Part shown: in pieces, positions 13,101 to 23,913 of the stretch
Layout: every line of letters starts with the position of its first letter
How positions within the stretch are numbered: the stretch's first letter is position 1
From: Trametes villosa
Lineage: Eukaryota > Basidiomycota > Agaricomycetes > Polyporales > Polyporaceae
Direction: 5' to 3'
Length of the DNA: 64,000 nt
NCBI GenBank assembly: GCA_002964805.2
Contig: PUDQ02000056.1
Span: 372,001 to 436,000 of the forward strand
Notes under the pieces: generated by a model
The model's database searches: none
Told to the model about the DNA's origin: nothing
Seen by the model: only the letters and a program-made list of their open reading frames with translations
Translations under genes and position numbers: made by a program

Positions 13101-16100
13101 ACCCGGCCATCCAGACCGCCCTCGGGTTCGCCAAGAAGACGTTAAATAAGTATTACAAGATGAGTGATATGTCTGCGACGTACAGGATCGCGATGGGTAC
13201 GTACTGTCATCGTCGTCGGGCGAGCACCTCACTAACCTTCCCTTCTCGCAGTACTTCATCCGGGACACAAGATGCGTTACTTCGAGCAAGCTCGCTGGCC
13301 CGCCGCGTGGCTCAAGAACGCCCGCGAGATGGTTCGCGAGGAGTACGAGCTGCATTACGCGTCTGGCGACCACCTCGACGACGCCGGCGAGGAGGAAGAA
13401 CCTTCTGATCACGATGTGCCCCTCGTAAGTCCTGTGCATGTTGCACACCCGCTCGTCGAGCTCACGGACAGTTCATTCGTGTAGGGTGCCAACATATTCG
13501 ATCATCTCCCCGGCCTGAGCGCGCTCACGTCGAACGGCGACGACGAGCTCACACGCTACCTCGCAACGCCGCCCGAGCCCACGAAGGACGCGATCGCCTG
13601 GTGGCACGCCCAGCGCTCGCTGTACCCGCGCCTCGCCCGTATGGCACTAGACTACCTTTCCATCCCTGGTATGTCTTCCTCCACTGCGATCGCCTCTGTC
13701 TGTACTGACTGCCGCCCGCGTGTTTCACAGCAACGTCCGTCGACGTCGAACGAACGTTCAGTCGCGGACGCCGCCTGTTGAGCCACGTCAGGAGCCGCCT
13801 CAGCGCGCAAACGACGCGCGCCGTCATGTGCGTGGGCGACTGGGTCCGCCTGGGCATTGTGCGGTCGGAGGACGTGCGCGCTGTGTCGAAGCTCGACGAG
13901 GTCGCTGGCACAGGGCTCGATTACGAGATGGAAGATGGATGGGATCGTATTGAGCAGATTCTGGCTGATCAGCGTTCCGACGCTTGAGGTCTCGTGAAGC
14001 ATGTACTACATTTTGTTTGTGTTCGTGTACGTCGGCGTGTGTGGGTGCGCACTGCGCGCGCGCGCGCGTGCGCCCTCGCGCTGTCTGTTATGTTCGCGAC
14101 CTGTCCTTGGACTCTACCTCGGGCTCTCTCGTCGTACGCGGCATCCCCAGCTGCGGCTCGTGCACGTCGTTCTGAATGACGTCTCGCTTGTAGTACTTAG
14201 AGCCTGCATGTTGTGCCTACGCCGCCGCCGTCTCTTTGCGCCTGCGCCACCGCCGTCTCTCCGCGGGTTGCCGTTGTGGCTGCCGCTGCCGCGCGCTACA
14301 TTTTTCGTCGCTTTTGCTCTCGACCACCACGGCCCACTCGCTCATCATGTCCCGCCCGTCTTCGTCACCGCCCGACCTCGTCTACATCTCCGATATTGTC
14401 TCGCCCTCGCCCTCGCCCCCGCGATCTCCTTCAAGCTCGCCTGCGCTGCCGGCCTCTGCAGTCGTGCCCGAGCCGGGGCACATCCGGATAGAACTCCTTC
14501 GCGACGACTGGACGAGCCCTCGCGGCCAGATTGTCATCCACTATCTGGTTCTAAGGGTGTATGAGATGAGTACTAGGGTCATTTATGAGGTACATACCCG
14601 CTATCTCGGCTTGTGAGCATTCCATTCTCACTACAGAGCTTGTAGTATCCTCTCCCGACCACCTTTGAGGCTTTCCGAGCTCTACCGTCTTCGGCCTTCC
14701 ACAACTGGGTGCAGGATCTTGAAGAGGACTCGTTTGTGGTGCCTGTGGGAGCTCTGGATAGAGAGCAGCTCGACCTCCTTTTAGACTTCTTCCGCATGTG
14801 GTCTTTCTTCCAAGGCCATAGGTACCTTCGGGCGGTGTGGGAGGAGTTCGTTGGACTACAGTTGTTCCTTGCTCATTCTGGGCTACCGGGGGGAGCTCCG
14901 GCTCCTGCTTCCAATGCCCAGTTGCTTGCTCTCTCACGTTGGGCTCGACAAGCTTGTCCGGTATGATTCTGCCTCTGCCTCATTGCCATACTACTAGCTG
15001 ACATGAACTGCTACCTAGGAACTATTCAGTACTTCTTAGGAGTAGTGTAGCACCCCCTGTACATGGCAATCTATCGATTTCTCTGTCCATCTAGGTCTTT
15101 GGACTATGCTCACATAAATATACTTTTGACCCGGGGATACGAGGATTGCCCTCACAATGGGTGAAGTACCCATGGGTTCATGACCCGGGGATAGGGTAAC
15201 CCTAACCCTACATACCCACGGATCGGTGGGTATGGGTAAACGAGGGTATGGGTGAGGGTGAGCTCAAAAGTACCCAAGGATATACCCACGCCATTGCCTA
15301 ATGGAAGTCAGTACCTCTTCTCGCCCGCGAGGTCTAATGTTACCTGCTGAGCCTCACAATCGCGTTCCAACAGGGTGTTCGAGCTCAACGAAGGAGGTAA
15401 ACACCCGTTTGCGCGATGACGAACCTCCGACAACCCGCTAACCTCTCGCTCAGGCACTCAGACCATCGTCTGGACCGATAAGTGAGTAGTACCTACTACA
15501 AGGAAAGTCCTGCCTCTAACGCGACGTACTACCAGTCTCGCGGGGTGCCGCGCCACCGTGGACAGCACGGACCTCGTCACTGTGGAGGAGTATCAGATTG
15601 TTCCGGTACGGTGGCCCACGCTCGCCCGATGTCTTCCCTCTAAGCCGTGCTCACCGCCTCGGTCTAGGCTGGCCACGCTACCGACCTTCTCCTGGACAAC
15701 AGTCAACCAAAGAAGCCTGTGTATAGTTTCACTGTAATTTCCAGTTCGTTGCCCCTTCTACACGCCATCTTATCGTGTTCTTGTAGGAGCCAACCTTATT
15801 TGGCGGCGCTGGTAACACTAAATCCCGCGTCAGTAACATGACCGGGACTGACATCGACCGCTTTGGAACCGGTGCGTTCCTCGTGTCGTCGGCTCGTGGG
15901 GCCGCGTTACCCGGTACTGATGAGTTCCGCCTGCGCCTAGGATTTGTTGTTGCGAAGAACGGCAAGCAGACGATGGACACCGTCCTCGTCATTCCCCCGG
16001 TCAAGTGCGCATCTACGCATATAGCCATCCCTTCCGGCAACTGATCGCTCATATGTGCCCTGCAGGGACGGAGGATCGGTCTACATTGACTACGTCCCTC

Positions 16101-17036
16101 TCCTCAAGGTCTGGGCGAACGCGGACGTCAAACAGTCGGAGATCCTCCCCGCGGCTTTGGACCAGAAGGCTACGGCTTGGGAGGCCGATCTCTCCAAGCT
16201 CAACGAGAAGCGCATCGACATTCAGATTTCTCGCCAGCAGAACGGCACCATCAAAGGCACCGTCGAAGCTCCACGCGTGGCCAAGATCACCGCCAGCGCT
16301 ATCGCCCAGGAGTCCTTCGCCGTATCCGAAGGTCCCTACGTCAGTGTCACCCGATTCATTCGGATGCGCAGACTGTTCGAACACGCTCATATTCTGCACC
16401 GCAACAGCACGTCACCTACACTGCCAACATCGCCTTCGCGCTCCCCGGCCTCGTCGGAGATGCGATCGAGACCATCGTCAACAATCTCCCCGCCGGGGAC
16501 TATACCGACATCAAGATCGTGTCCAAGGTGGGCTTGCGACCGGTTACGCCATGTCTCTACCGATCCCCGAGGATTGACGACGTCCCTTTCCTAGGGCTAC
16601 GACACCGAGGCCTCGCTTACACTCACGCTCCCAATCTCCGGCAGTTGCAACAAGGCCGAGGAGCACGTGAACATCGCCATACGGGAGTCGCCCCCGACCA
16701 TCTACGGCAAGGCGTTCATCAAGGCCCACAGCGGTGCAGTGCTGCTCAACACCAAGAGCGGCCGCGAGAAGTGGATGGAGATCAACCCCGCCAGTCAGTA
16801 CTGGGTTGGGATCGCCAATCCCAACAGCGAGGTACGCTGCACGTCCGGGCCCGTCCCAATGCATGCCTGAGTTCTCTAAAGGGCTCACCCTCGCTCTCTA
16901 ACAGGGCACAGCTTTCGACGCCCTCGCTGATGCGCAGGCGTTTGCCGCGGCCCGCGCCGCCGACGCTCAGGCTGCTGCTGCCGCCGCCGCCAACGACGAC
17001 GATGACGACGACGGCGAAAGCGACGACGATGCCTGA
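10101..17036 (+). CDS. Unrecognised 12-exon family protein, copy A, carrying a hAT element in intron 2
   Basis: Exons: 10101-10135, 10196-10285, 15374-15396, 15454-15481, 15536-15605, 15668-15733, 15787-15871, 15941-16004, 16066-16339, 16408-16527, 16595-16831 and 16905-17036, giving 407 residues without a stop. Every junction and phase matches copies B and C. The protein begins MTVTKTLNFALA, has no visible signal peptide or membrane segment, and ends in an alanine-rich then Asp-rich acidic tail. Conserved stretches are GFRGSCKLALAFVP, VPLLKVWAN, KATAWEADLS and LTLPISGSCNKAE. I do not recognise the family and assign no function. Intron 2 is about 5.1 kb instead of about 67 bp because a hAT element sits 3 bases past its donor. 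The left donor now reads GTCTAG, so correct splicing is doubtful. Confidence 0.75.
10280..10288 (+). repeat. Left target-site duplication of the hAT element
   Basis: ATGGAAGTC occurs here and again directly after the element at 15301-15309. hAT elements make 8-bp duplications; nine bases match here, so one base may be chance or shared with the target. The uninterrupted site in copies B and C reads CCTGGA(A/G)GTCAGT, which confirms the insertion point. Confidence 0.9.
10607..13987 (+). CDS. hAT transposase with BED-like zinc finger
   Basis: The ten exons are 10607-11373, 11427-11610, 11661-11804, 11873-11941, 11995-12402, 12456-12725, 12980-13196, 13252-13424, 13485-13668 and 13731-13987, with phases consistent throughout, giving 890 residues. 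Residues 1-110 are basic and low-complexity, suited to nuclear import. A BED-like finger follows (FSCAKSSCDFTTRRF, then MRKHALACW). The RNase H-like core shows LSFATDAWTSPNHRAFVAIT, ILSVTCDNASNNDTMTDHL and FARTRCFLHILNLS. An acidic insertion follows, then RDVKTRWNSTFDML. The C-terminal hAT dimerisation region has WWHAQRSLYPRLARMALDYL and SVDVERTFSRGRRLLSHVRS. The ATG at 10607 follows CCAAAA and opens the frame of exon 1. The 254-bp intron 12726-12979 is pyrimidine-rich and unusually long. Confidence 0.93.
14347..14966 (+). CDS. Predicted second gene inside the hAT element
   Basis: Two exons, 14347-14589 and 14646-14966, are joined by a 56-bp intron with GTACAT donor and TTGTAG acceptor, phase 0, giving about 187 residues. 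The first part is Ser/Pro-rich (MSRPSSSPPDLVYISDI). The second part reads TFEAFRALPSSAFHNW, then REQLDLLLDFFRMW and YLRAVWEEFVGLQ, which looks like amphipathic helices. I do not recognise it. It lies between the transposase stop and the 3' end on the same strand, so it would travel with the element. It could be a transposon accessory protein, a captured host fragment or a chance frame. Confidence 0.45.
15301..15309 (+). repeat. Right target-site duplication of the hAT element
   Basis: ATGGAAGTC repeats the bases before the element. This right copy restores the natural donor context GTCAGTACC of intron 2 of copy A, whereas the left copy is followed by the transposon end. Confidence 0.9.
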
Positions 17037-17300
17037 GGAAACACGAAGCAAGAGGCCGATGGATACACCAACGTGGGCGGTATCGGCAGACGCAGTGGCG
17101 GGACGATCGCACCACTCAGGACGTGCGCACCGCACCGCGCAAACGCTACCCCATGCCGAGACCCTGGACGTTGTGTGGTATACGCCGTCCGCTTATTGTG
17201 AACGGAGGGTCAGCCAGATAATCTTGTAGCCTGTGAACGAGCCCGAAGTGCAATGTGTATACAATGACACTTGTAAGATACGACAGCCGAAGAAGTGACG
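17037..17300 (+). repeat. Conserved 3' flank of copy A
   Basis: After the stop codon about 200 bp is shared with the 3' flanks of copy C (minus strand, about 40115-40311) and copy B (about 21900-22010), including CTTGTAGCCTGTGAACGAGC (17225-17244). It is probably 3' UTR and polyadenylation region, duplicated with the gene. No separate coding sequence is supported. Confidence 0.7.
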
Positions 17301-17374
17301 CGAATAAAGCCTATATGATTTGGCGAGCCAACCTCATTGTGGGTCTCCGACAACCGACCTAAGTGGAGACCCCT

Positions 17375-18473
17375 TCAGCTGTTCATCAGGTACTTTGATG
17401 CGTCGAGTTGGTCCCCCACGACGTCGTCCGTGGGCCAAACACGTCTTCGGCGAAGGAACTTGTTGAATATCTTGATCGTCGCGTCGTGGGTGTCGAGACG
17501 CGCCGCACGCGCCTGCGTCAGAGCCCGACGGGCCTGAACCGCGCTTTCGTCCTCCGAGTCGTCAGGGCCGAGCCAGTCTGCTCTTGAGATTTGATCTGTG
17601 CTGTCGTCGCCGTACTCGTGGTCCGAGAAGTCGCTGTCGTGAGCGTCCTCAATGTACTTGTCGCGCAACTCGGAGGAGGTATCAGCCACGGATTGCGTCG
17701 TCTTGGGGGAATCGGTGGAGAAGGACTTGCTATCTTGAAGCTGTTGCTCGAGTACGCGGTAGCGAGCGACATGCAGCACGAGCCATCGTCGCAAGAGGTC
17801 GTTGAGGGGGTGGTTCGCAAGGCCGTCCTTATCGAGGAACTTGAGTTCGGGGCCGTCGACGTTGACGACTCCATAAGAGACTGCGCAGCTCTTGACGGCG
17901 CTGCACCGAATCGAGCTCGCCTTGTAGCTGACATTCTGGAAGTCATAGAAGTAGCTGTATATGAGGTGCGCAGCACCGCCTTCCCCGTCGCTGTACGTAT
18001 GCCGGAGGTAGCGCGCGCCGTAGTGTAGGAGGAGGTGGAAGAACGACTCGAGTTCGTCCGCGAGTGTGAGCGGACGTTCGGGATGCCTCACTTTTGCTAC
18101 CGCAAGGAACTGCCACGACCCCTGGGTCTCAAGTAAGTGATGTAAGCGGATGGCAGAGGTAGGAATGCTATACACGCACCATGATCCGTTCGTGCTTCAT
18201 TGACAGATGTCGCGGCGATAGAGCTTCTTCGGGCGCGAACCTGCCAAGCACCGCGAAATCATAGGGAGACGATTCCCCCGGTTTGCTGTGGGTAGCTAAT
18301 GCAATGACATCGGAATTCCTGCCGCACAAACCTGGGGACTCCATATGGGTCATGTTTCGGAGTGGCAGCGTGAAAGACGGCTGAGAACTCGGGTGCCAAC
18401 GCAGAGACTTGGTCACTATAGCCGCGCCGTGCAGATAGCCTGGCTGAGATATTTCTTCCTGTATGTATGCCAT
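17375..18473 (-). CDS. C-terminal-only FunK1 gene (F1)
   Basis: Two exons, 18180-18473 and 17375-18121, would give 346 residues. Exon 2 begins at the P+1 loop (GSWQFLAVAKVRHPERPL) and continues with the FunK1 C-lobe helix ADELESFFHLLLHYGARYL, an acidic linker and the tail WPTDDVVGDQL. That tail is nearly the same as in the gene at 43785-44698. Exon 1 ends DFAVLGRFAPEEALS...KHERIM, which aligns loosely with the DWE segment GFLADWELANFAPEDGS of the gene at 26464. The N-lobe and HRD loop are absent. The start codon at 18471-18473 is uncertain and exon 1 looks decayed, so this could be a relic or a tail-only protein. Confidence 0.6.
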
Positions 18474-19029
18474 CTAAAGTAAGCGTCCTATCAGGCTTTG
18501 GGCAAGTGTCAGAGATACGCACGCTGCCTTGAACAGGATACAAGCCTGATCGTGGTCGACGCAAGAGCCAGGCCGCAGGCGCTTACCCTCGAGTCTAACG
18601 ACTTCGGTCTTCCTTTTTAGGACGGGGTGACCATAGCCACACTGAGCGCCCACGTGAAGCGCCCACGACTGCTTCCCGCGATCCGCTTTCCTTTGGCTCC
18701 CCCGCGGTCTCCAGCATCCTCTCTAGTCCGAATGCGCGGAAAGCTCGTGAAATACATCGAAAGAGTTCGAAATCCTATCCATACGACTACGAGGTTCCTT
18801 CTAGCACGCTGGCAACCTGCAAGGGCGCCAGGCGCGGCCCTACGGTGAGACCGTGGTCACGGTGTTACGTTCGAGCGATAAAAGTTTGGGTCCATCGCTG
18901 CCACAGGTAAAGCACTATGACTTCATCTGTGGTTGTTTTTTAGCATACATCTAACCTAGAAGCACTTCTCCGGCAGTTCCTTTCGTGCATCTTCGACCAA
19001 TCCTTCACAGATGAGCGTAACATTGGAGG
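18474..19029. other. Intergenic gap
   Basis: I see no coding exon, RNA gene or clear repeat between the tail-only FunK1 gene and the upstream block of copy B. Confidence 0.5.
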
Positions 19030-19730
19030 GGTGCGCGTACTGGAGTCTACTACCTGTGCTCGTTCTCGATATCTCAATACGTGTGCGCCCGCATCGGGAC
19101 CCCATATATATGTCAGCACTTGTTCTCTACAACAGAAATCGCACATCTTTCGCTTAAGGTTGGTTAGAGAGCAGCATGTATCACTGACATGACAGGCGTC
19201 TACAGATTTGTCCATCCCCGAAAAATCGTGCGCAAGCTATTTGGTCAGTCCTGACATACAGCTCCTACGAAGCTATGACACTGAGAAGTGCTATGCACAG
19301 CCTCCCGCGACTCTCGTTCCTGCGCGGGAGCGCGCCATCGGTCCCTCGGAGAGCTCAGCGCCTTCCGTTGCTATCGCCGGTGGACGCCGCGCACCTCCTT
19401 CTACCGTCGTGCGACATCATGTCCACGCGGGACGCGCAGTCGGCACGTGTGGGTATTTCTCTATGTTCTTCCCAGCCCGAAACTGCCGATACGCTACTTG
19501 ACCTACGGGCGCAGTCACACCACACGCCAAAGGGGAAGACATTGGACACCGGAGGTCAGTAAGTCGCGGAAAACAGCGCCATCCATTCCAAGAATCCTAC
19601 AACCTAGTTGATCGCACGTCGACACCAATGTCGAGAGCTACAGTGAGCAGGCGGAGACAATAGAACTCCGGAAGTTCAGTTTTGACGGTAATTTCTCTAG
19701 GATTACTCTGCGCATTCGTCCCCGACATCG
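19030..19730 (+). repeat. Conserved upstream block of copy B
   Basis: This matches the block upstream of copy A over about 700 bp with the same landmarks in the same order (GACAGGCGTCTAC, AATCGTGCGC, CACAGCCTCCCGC, CTTCTACC, GGACACCGGAGGTCAGT, CTCTGCGCATT). It is followed by a TATATAAAG box at 19737-19745, 111 bp before the ATG. Confidence 0.8.
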
Positions 19731-19736
19731 CAAAGC

Positions 19737-19745
19737 TATATAAAG
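19737..19745 (+). promoter_or_regulatory. TATA box of copy B
   Basis: TATATAAAG lies 111 bp upstream of the ATG at 19848, the same position as in copies A and C. Confidence 0.75.
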
Positions 19746-19847
19746 AGGCCCAGGACACGGTAATCCTTCAGCATCCTCATTGAACAGCTCTCAGCCCAAC
19801 CACTCTCGTCTATAACTACCTTGAACCACCGACCTGCACTTCAAACA

Positions 19848-21808
19848 ATGGCTGTCACCTCCAAGACGTTGACTTTCGTCCCCGCGTGAGTGTTCGCCCC
19901 CTCTATTCAGGCGTCGAATCCGCGGTGCCAACAATGATATTACAGCCCCGAGTTCCGCGGCTCCTGCAAGCTGACCTTGGCCTTCGTTCCGTCCGGAGGG
20001 GTCGCCTTCAAAGAGGTGCACCCCGTAGCCTGGAGGTCAGTGAATGATCACCCGCGAGGTTTACTGTCACTCGCATGGGGCTCACGATCGTGTCACAACA
20101 GGGTCTTCGAGCTCAACGAAGGAGGTAAAATTCCGCCCGCTCGATGACGAGCTGCTGATACCCTGCTTACTGCTTTATTAGGCTCTCAGACCGTCGTTTG
20201 GACTGATAAGTGAGTCGCACTGATTAGAAGCATAGCCCTGCATCTGACCCGACGTATTCCTAGTATCGCGGGTTGCCGCGCCACCGTGGACAACACCAAC
20301 TCCAAAGTTACCACGGAGCCTGGGTATCAGGCTGTCGCGGTACGTTGACGCTCGGCCTAGTATGCGCTCCCCGGACACCGCGCTAACCGCCTTCTTTTAG
20401 CCTGGCTACGCCACCGATCTTCTCTTGGACAGCACCCAGAAGAACAATCCTCAGTACAGCTTCACTGCAAGTTTCAACCCACCCTCCCTCCCACCTTCCT
20501 GTTCGCCCTCTGACCGTTACATTGCAGAAGCCTACGCCGTTCGGCGGACCCGGGAACTACAAATCCCGCGTCGGGAACATGAGCGGTGTCAACATCGACC
20601 ACTTTGGAACTGGTGCGTTCCTCGTATCGTCGGCTCGCATGATCCAGTGCTGACGAGCTCCGGCCGCGTCTAGGATTCATTGTCAAGAAGAACAACAAGG
20701 AGACGATGGACACCGTCCTCGTCACGAACTCGGTGAAGTGCGCATCCACACACACGGCTATCTTTTCCCGGTGCTGATCGGTCGACTGTACGTTGCAGGG
20801 ACGGAGGTTCAGTCTTTATCAACTACGTCCCTCTGCTCAAGATGTGGGCGAACCAGAGCGTCGAACAGTCGCAATTGCTCCCCAAGTCTTGGGGCCAGAA
20901 GGCTACCGCTTGGGAGGCCGATGTCTCCGAGCTCACCAATAGGGAGATCACAATCGAGATCTCTCGCGGCGGGGACGGCAAGATCAAAGGGACCGTCGTC
21001 AGCGGCGTCGCCGCTATCGCTGAGCACTCTTCTCTGGCTAAGGTCCAAGACAGACACCTGGAGGCGGGGGCCAACGTAAGTGCTCCCTCTCCTTTGCATG
21101 CATGACACGGTATACCAACGATACTGATGCCTTCCGTCGCAGCCTCAGGTCACGTACACGGCCAGGATTGCTTTTAAGAACCCCAACATCGTCAGCCAAG
21201 GGATGATCGCCATCGCCAAACATCTCCCGGCCAATGTTTATTCCCACATCAAGATTGTTGTCAAGGTAAGAATTCCCTTAATTCAGCTACGCATTTTGCG
21301 GCTCGGCGGTGGCACTAATTACTGGGCACGTCCCGCAGGGCTCCGACATCACTGGGCGACTCACGTTCACCCTCCCCGCTTGCGGTAGCTGCAACGAGGC
21401 CGAGAAAGACGTCGTCGCTGCCATCAAGGACTCGGCCTCGTCTCACGGCAAAGCGTACGTCACGTCGCACGGCGGCGCTATGTACGTCTCCTCGGAAGAC
21501 GGCTGCGAGCAGTGGACGGAGATCTACCCTTCTCGCTCCGAGTGGTACGGCAATGTGACGACGACCGAGGTGCGTTGCACGCTCGGGATGCGGCCCGACG
21601 TACGCCTGGGTTTTGATCTCAAGGGCTCACCTCCTCTCTCTGACAGGGTGCAGCCTTCGACGCCACCGCCGATGCGCAGGCCTTCGCCGCTGAACACGCC
21701 GCCGACGCTGCCGGGGACGACAAGGACGACAAGGACAATGAGGATGACGAGGCCACCGAGGACGACGAGGGTACCGATGACGACGAGGCCGCAGACGGAA
21801 CGGCCTGA
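19848..21808 (+). CDS. Unrecognised 12-exon family protein, copy B
   Basis: Exons: 19848-19885, 19946-20035, 20102-20124, 20182-20209, 20264-20339, 20401-20466, 20528-20612, 20674-20737, 20799-21075, 21143-21265, 21339-21569 and 21647-21808, giving 420 residues. It starts MAVTSKTLTFVPAPEFRG, has no signal peptide or membrane helix, and ends with a long acidic tail rich in DD, DE and DK. Cysteines recur in RGSCKL, AGCRATV and LPACGSCNEAE. Intron 6 (20467-20527) uses a GC donor (GCAAGT), as copy C does. The gene looks intact, so it may be the best copy for working out function. The lack of targeting signals suggests a cytosolic or nuclear protein, which is inference only. I do not recognise the family. 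Confidence 0.82.
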
Positions 21809-21849
21809 AGCGATGCGAAGTGAGAGGGGGGCGGAAACCGCAGCGCCGG

Positions 21850-22353
21850 TGGTGTGAGTGGCCGCACGAGGAGGCCCATCACAATCAGCCCACCCCAGCG
21901 CGCGAACGCTACCCCAGGAGCCGCTAGCCGATGCGTGGTACATACCATCCGCCTACTGTGAACAGAGACCCAGTCCGATTATCTTGTAGCCTGTGAACGA
22001 GCCCGAATATCAGTGTGTTTTTGATTCGGATATTGATCTGATACGAACGCGTACGCACGAGAATGAGGGTAATATGTTTATAAAACAACCTCACTGCAGG
22101 CCGTTTGAGTGGTCAACGCCATCGGCGTGGCGAGGCTTACTGCCGTCCTACAGGTCGGCTTCCACCCTCGCGAGCGGTGGCTCCGACCGCGGGCGAGGCA
22201 GTTTCAGGCGGGCGACTTGCCACAAGCATCTGAATACGACTCTGTAGTAGCGAACGAACTCAGATTGCAAGCTACAATGAATCCGTAGAATATCCATAGA
22301 ATACTACACCGTGTGGTGTTGTACTCCGATAGGAAGTAGAGCATGCGCCGCCC
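21850..22353. other. 3' flank of copy B, then gap
   Basis: Around 21930-22010 lies the same 3' flank seen after copies A and C (GCCTACTGTGAACAGAG, CTTGTAGCCTGTGAACGAGC). The rest, up to the convergent gene ending at 22354, shows nothing supported. Confidence 0.5.
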
Positions 22354-23173
22354 TCAGTCAGCGTCAGCACCCATCTCCGCCACTATCGAGCCCTCATCGT
22401 CGCTGCCCGACTCAGCCTCCAAGTCTTCTTCGTCGGAGCCGGGCTCCAGTAAGAGCAGCGCGCGTTCTAGTCGCTGCTGGATCGCGTCGTGGGTGAAGAA
22501 TGCGGCAGAGGTTTCAAGCCACTCGCGCTTTTGCCGCTGCAGGGCGTCGAACGCTGCCTGTTGGCGAGCCCTACGAGCCGCGGCCAACTTTTGGGCCCTC
22601 CACGTCGGATGTTGTATCTCGGATGCCACGGGTTCCTTTAGATAACGCGATCTGGCGTTCTTCTGGTTTCGCATGCAGTCTTCGAAATCCATGAGCGCCT
22701 CGGTCAGGGGCCATGGCGCGAGCTCCTGCACACAGTCGTACTTGAGTACGCCCTCGAGTAGCTCTGGCGTGCGCACGCGGAGGATCTCCGCCGCTGATAT
22801 GCCGCCAAAGGTGGTGCAGTGGACCCCGTAAATGGCCGTCTTTTCAGCCTGCGTGTCTCCGGCGTCGAGGTCCGCGAGCCTCCGCGTGACTGCATAGAGC
22901 AATACCCAGAAGAAGGCCTCCGTGTCGTCCTCCACCGCAGCGGCGACGGTGAAGTCTTCGTTGACGATAGCTTCCAGAAGCTTGCGTGACATGAACTGGG
23001 AAGGGCCCTGGTTATCGATAGATCAGAGACGGCGGATTTTTGGAGTTCAACGAGAGTTTTACCGTGATGGCTTCTCTTCCCGGTGAGTCAAATAGTGATG
23101 GTGCACGCGATGAGAGACTTGCACCCTCAAAAAGCGCAAGTCCAAGTGCTGGCGTGGCAAATGAATAGGCCAT
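22354..23173 (-). CDS. C-terminal-only FunK1 gene beginning at the P+1 loop
   Basis: Two exons, 23063-23173 and 22354-23007, separated by a 55-bp intron, encode 254 residues. Exon 1 (MAYSFATPALGLALF...) supplies 37 residues unlike any kinase segment. Exon 2 starts GPSQFMSRKL, the equivalent of GTWQFMS in full-length kinases, and continues with VEDDTEAFFWVLLYAVTRRL, the FunK1 C-lobe helix. Towards the C terminus are AAFFTHDAIQQRLERAL and an acidic end. There is no ATP-binding lobe, HRD or DFG equivalent, so it cannot be a kinase on its own. The phase-0 junction sits exactly where the full-length genes also have an intron, so the structure arose by exon recombination or truncation at that intron. 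Confidence 0.75.
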
Positions 23174-23913
23174 CTTGAGGAAACAATGAATAGAGAATGT
23201 GATCAGCACGGTGGTACTCTGTCCTCTCACGAGCAGGCTTTGCGGCTTGTCCGAGAGCGCGCCGGTTCCACGTAAGTGCACGTACCTGACAGATCCTGAC
23301 TTCGTTGTGTAATGTAGGGAGCAGTTAGAAAGACCTCATATGAGATTCTTCATCCGATGCAGCGGCCGGGTGCTAGATGGCTGGATTTTCGCAGAACACG
23401 CTTTCTCGGCGCGGTTCGAACTGGTGCCACGCTCGTAGCGCCCGGAGGACTGCCCGAAACGGCACGGCAATGCACCGCCACCTTATTAGCCTTGCGCGCC
23501 GCCGGGCCCACGCCGCCACTGGCCAGCTGTTGCAGTCTTCGAGTCCAGGGGAGGCCCTCATCTTGCGCTGCGCTATCACCGACTGGTAGCAGCTTCGGAA
23601 GCGATAGGGATTATTTTGAAGGTCAGAGTAGTGCATTGTCAGGTAAGCTCATCTTCCCGCCATGATACTTATGCTCACCCTTCTCATGTCGATTCGTTGC
23701 TCCAGCCTATACGCTCCTGTTAGGCCAAGAGATACGGCGCTGCGACCTTTATACTGAAACAGCCCTGGCTTGAAAGAGGACAAGGCGCTACTGCGTCTGT
23801 GGAACTCCTGAACGACATTCAGCATGCTCGTACAAACCCGGTCCACTCGTCATCGTATCTCGCATCTGAAAGAAACACCCGAGCTGAAGCCCTTGAAAAC
23901 TGCGGCCTCATCC
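23174..23913. other. Divergent intergenic region
   Basis: This lies between two divergently transcribed tail-only FunK1 genes and presumably holds both promoters. No coding exon is supported. Confidence 0.45.

Larger units (their letters stand above)
10289..15300 (+). mobile_element. Complete hAT-superfamily DNA transposon (5012 bp)
   Basis: The element has perfect 11-bp terminal inverted repeats, TAGGCAATGGC at 10289-10299 and its complement at 15290-15300, and is flanked by ATGGAAGTC on both sides. Within about 150 bp of each end there are many short GGGTATGGGT / ACCCATACCC motifs, typical subterminal binding-site arrays for hAT transposases. It encodes a transposase with no stop or frameshift (10607-13987) and a second predicted gene (14347-14966). 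The identical target duplication, perfect ends and intact coding frame point to a recent insertion of a potentially autonomous copy. Confidence 0.93.

Noticed and set aside
15190..15215. CCCTAACCCTA near the right end of the hAT element as a telomeric remnant
   Set aside because: Only two units, lying within the subterminal GGGTATGGGT-type motif array of the transposon.
16177..17229. A 350-codon plus-strand frame over copy A
   Set aside because: It crosses real exon boundaries of copy A in another frame and matches no paralogue protein; the spliced frame is conserved in copies B and C.
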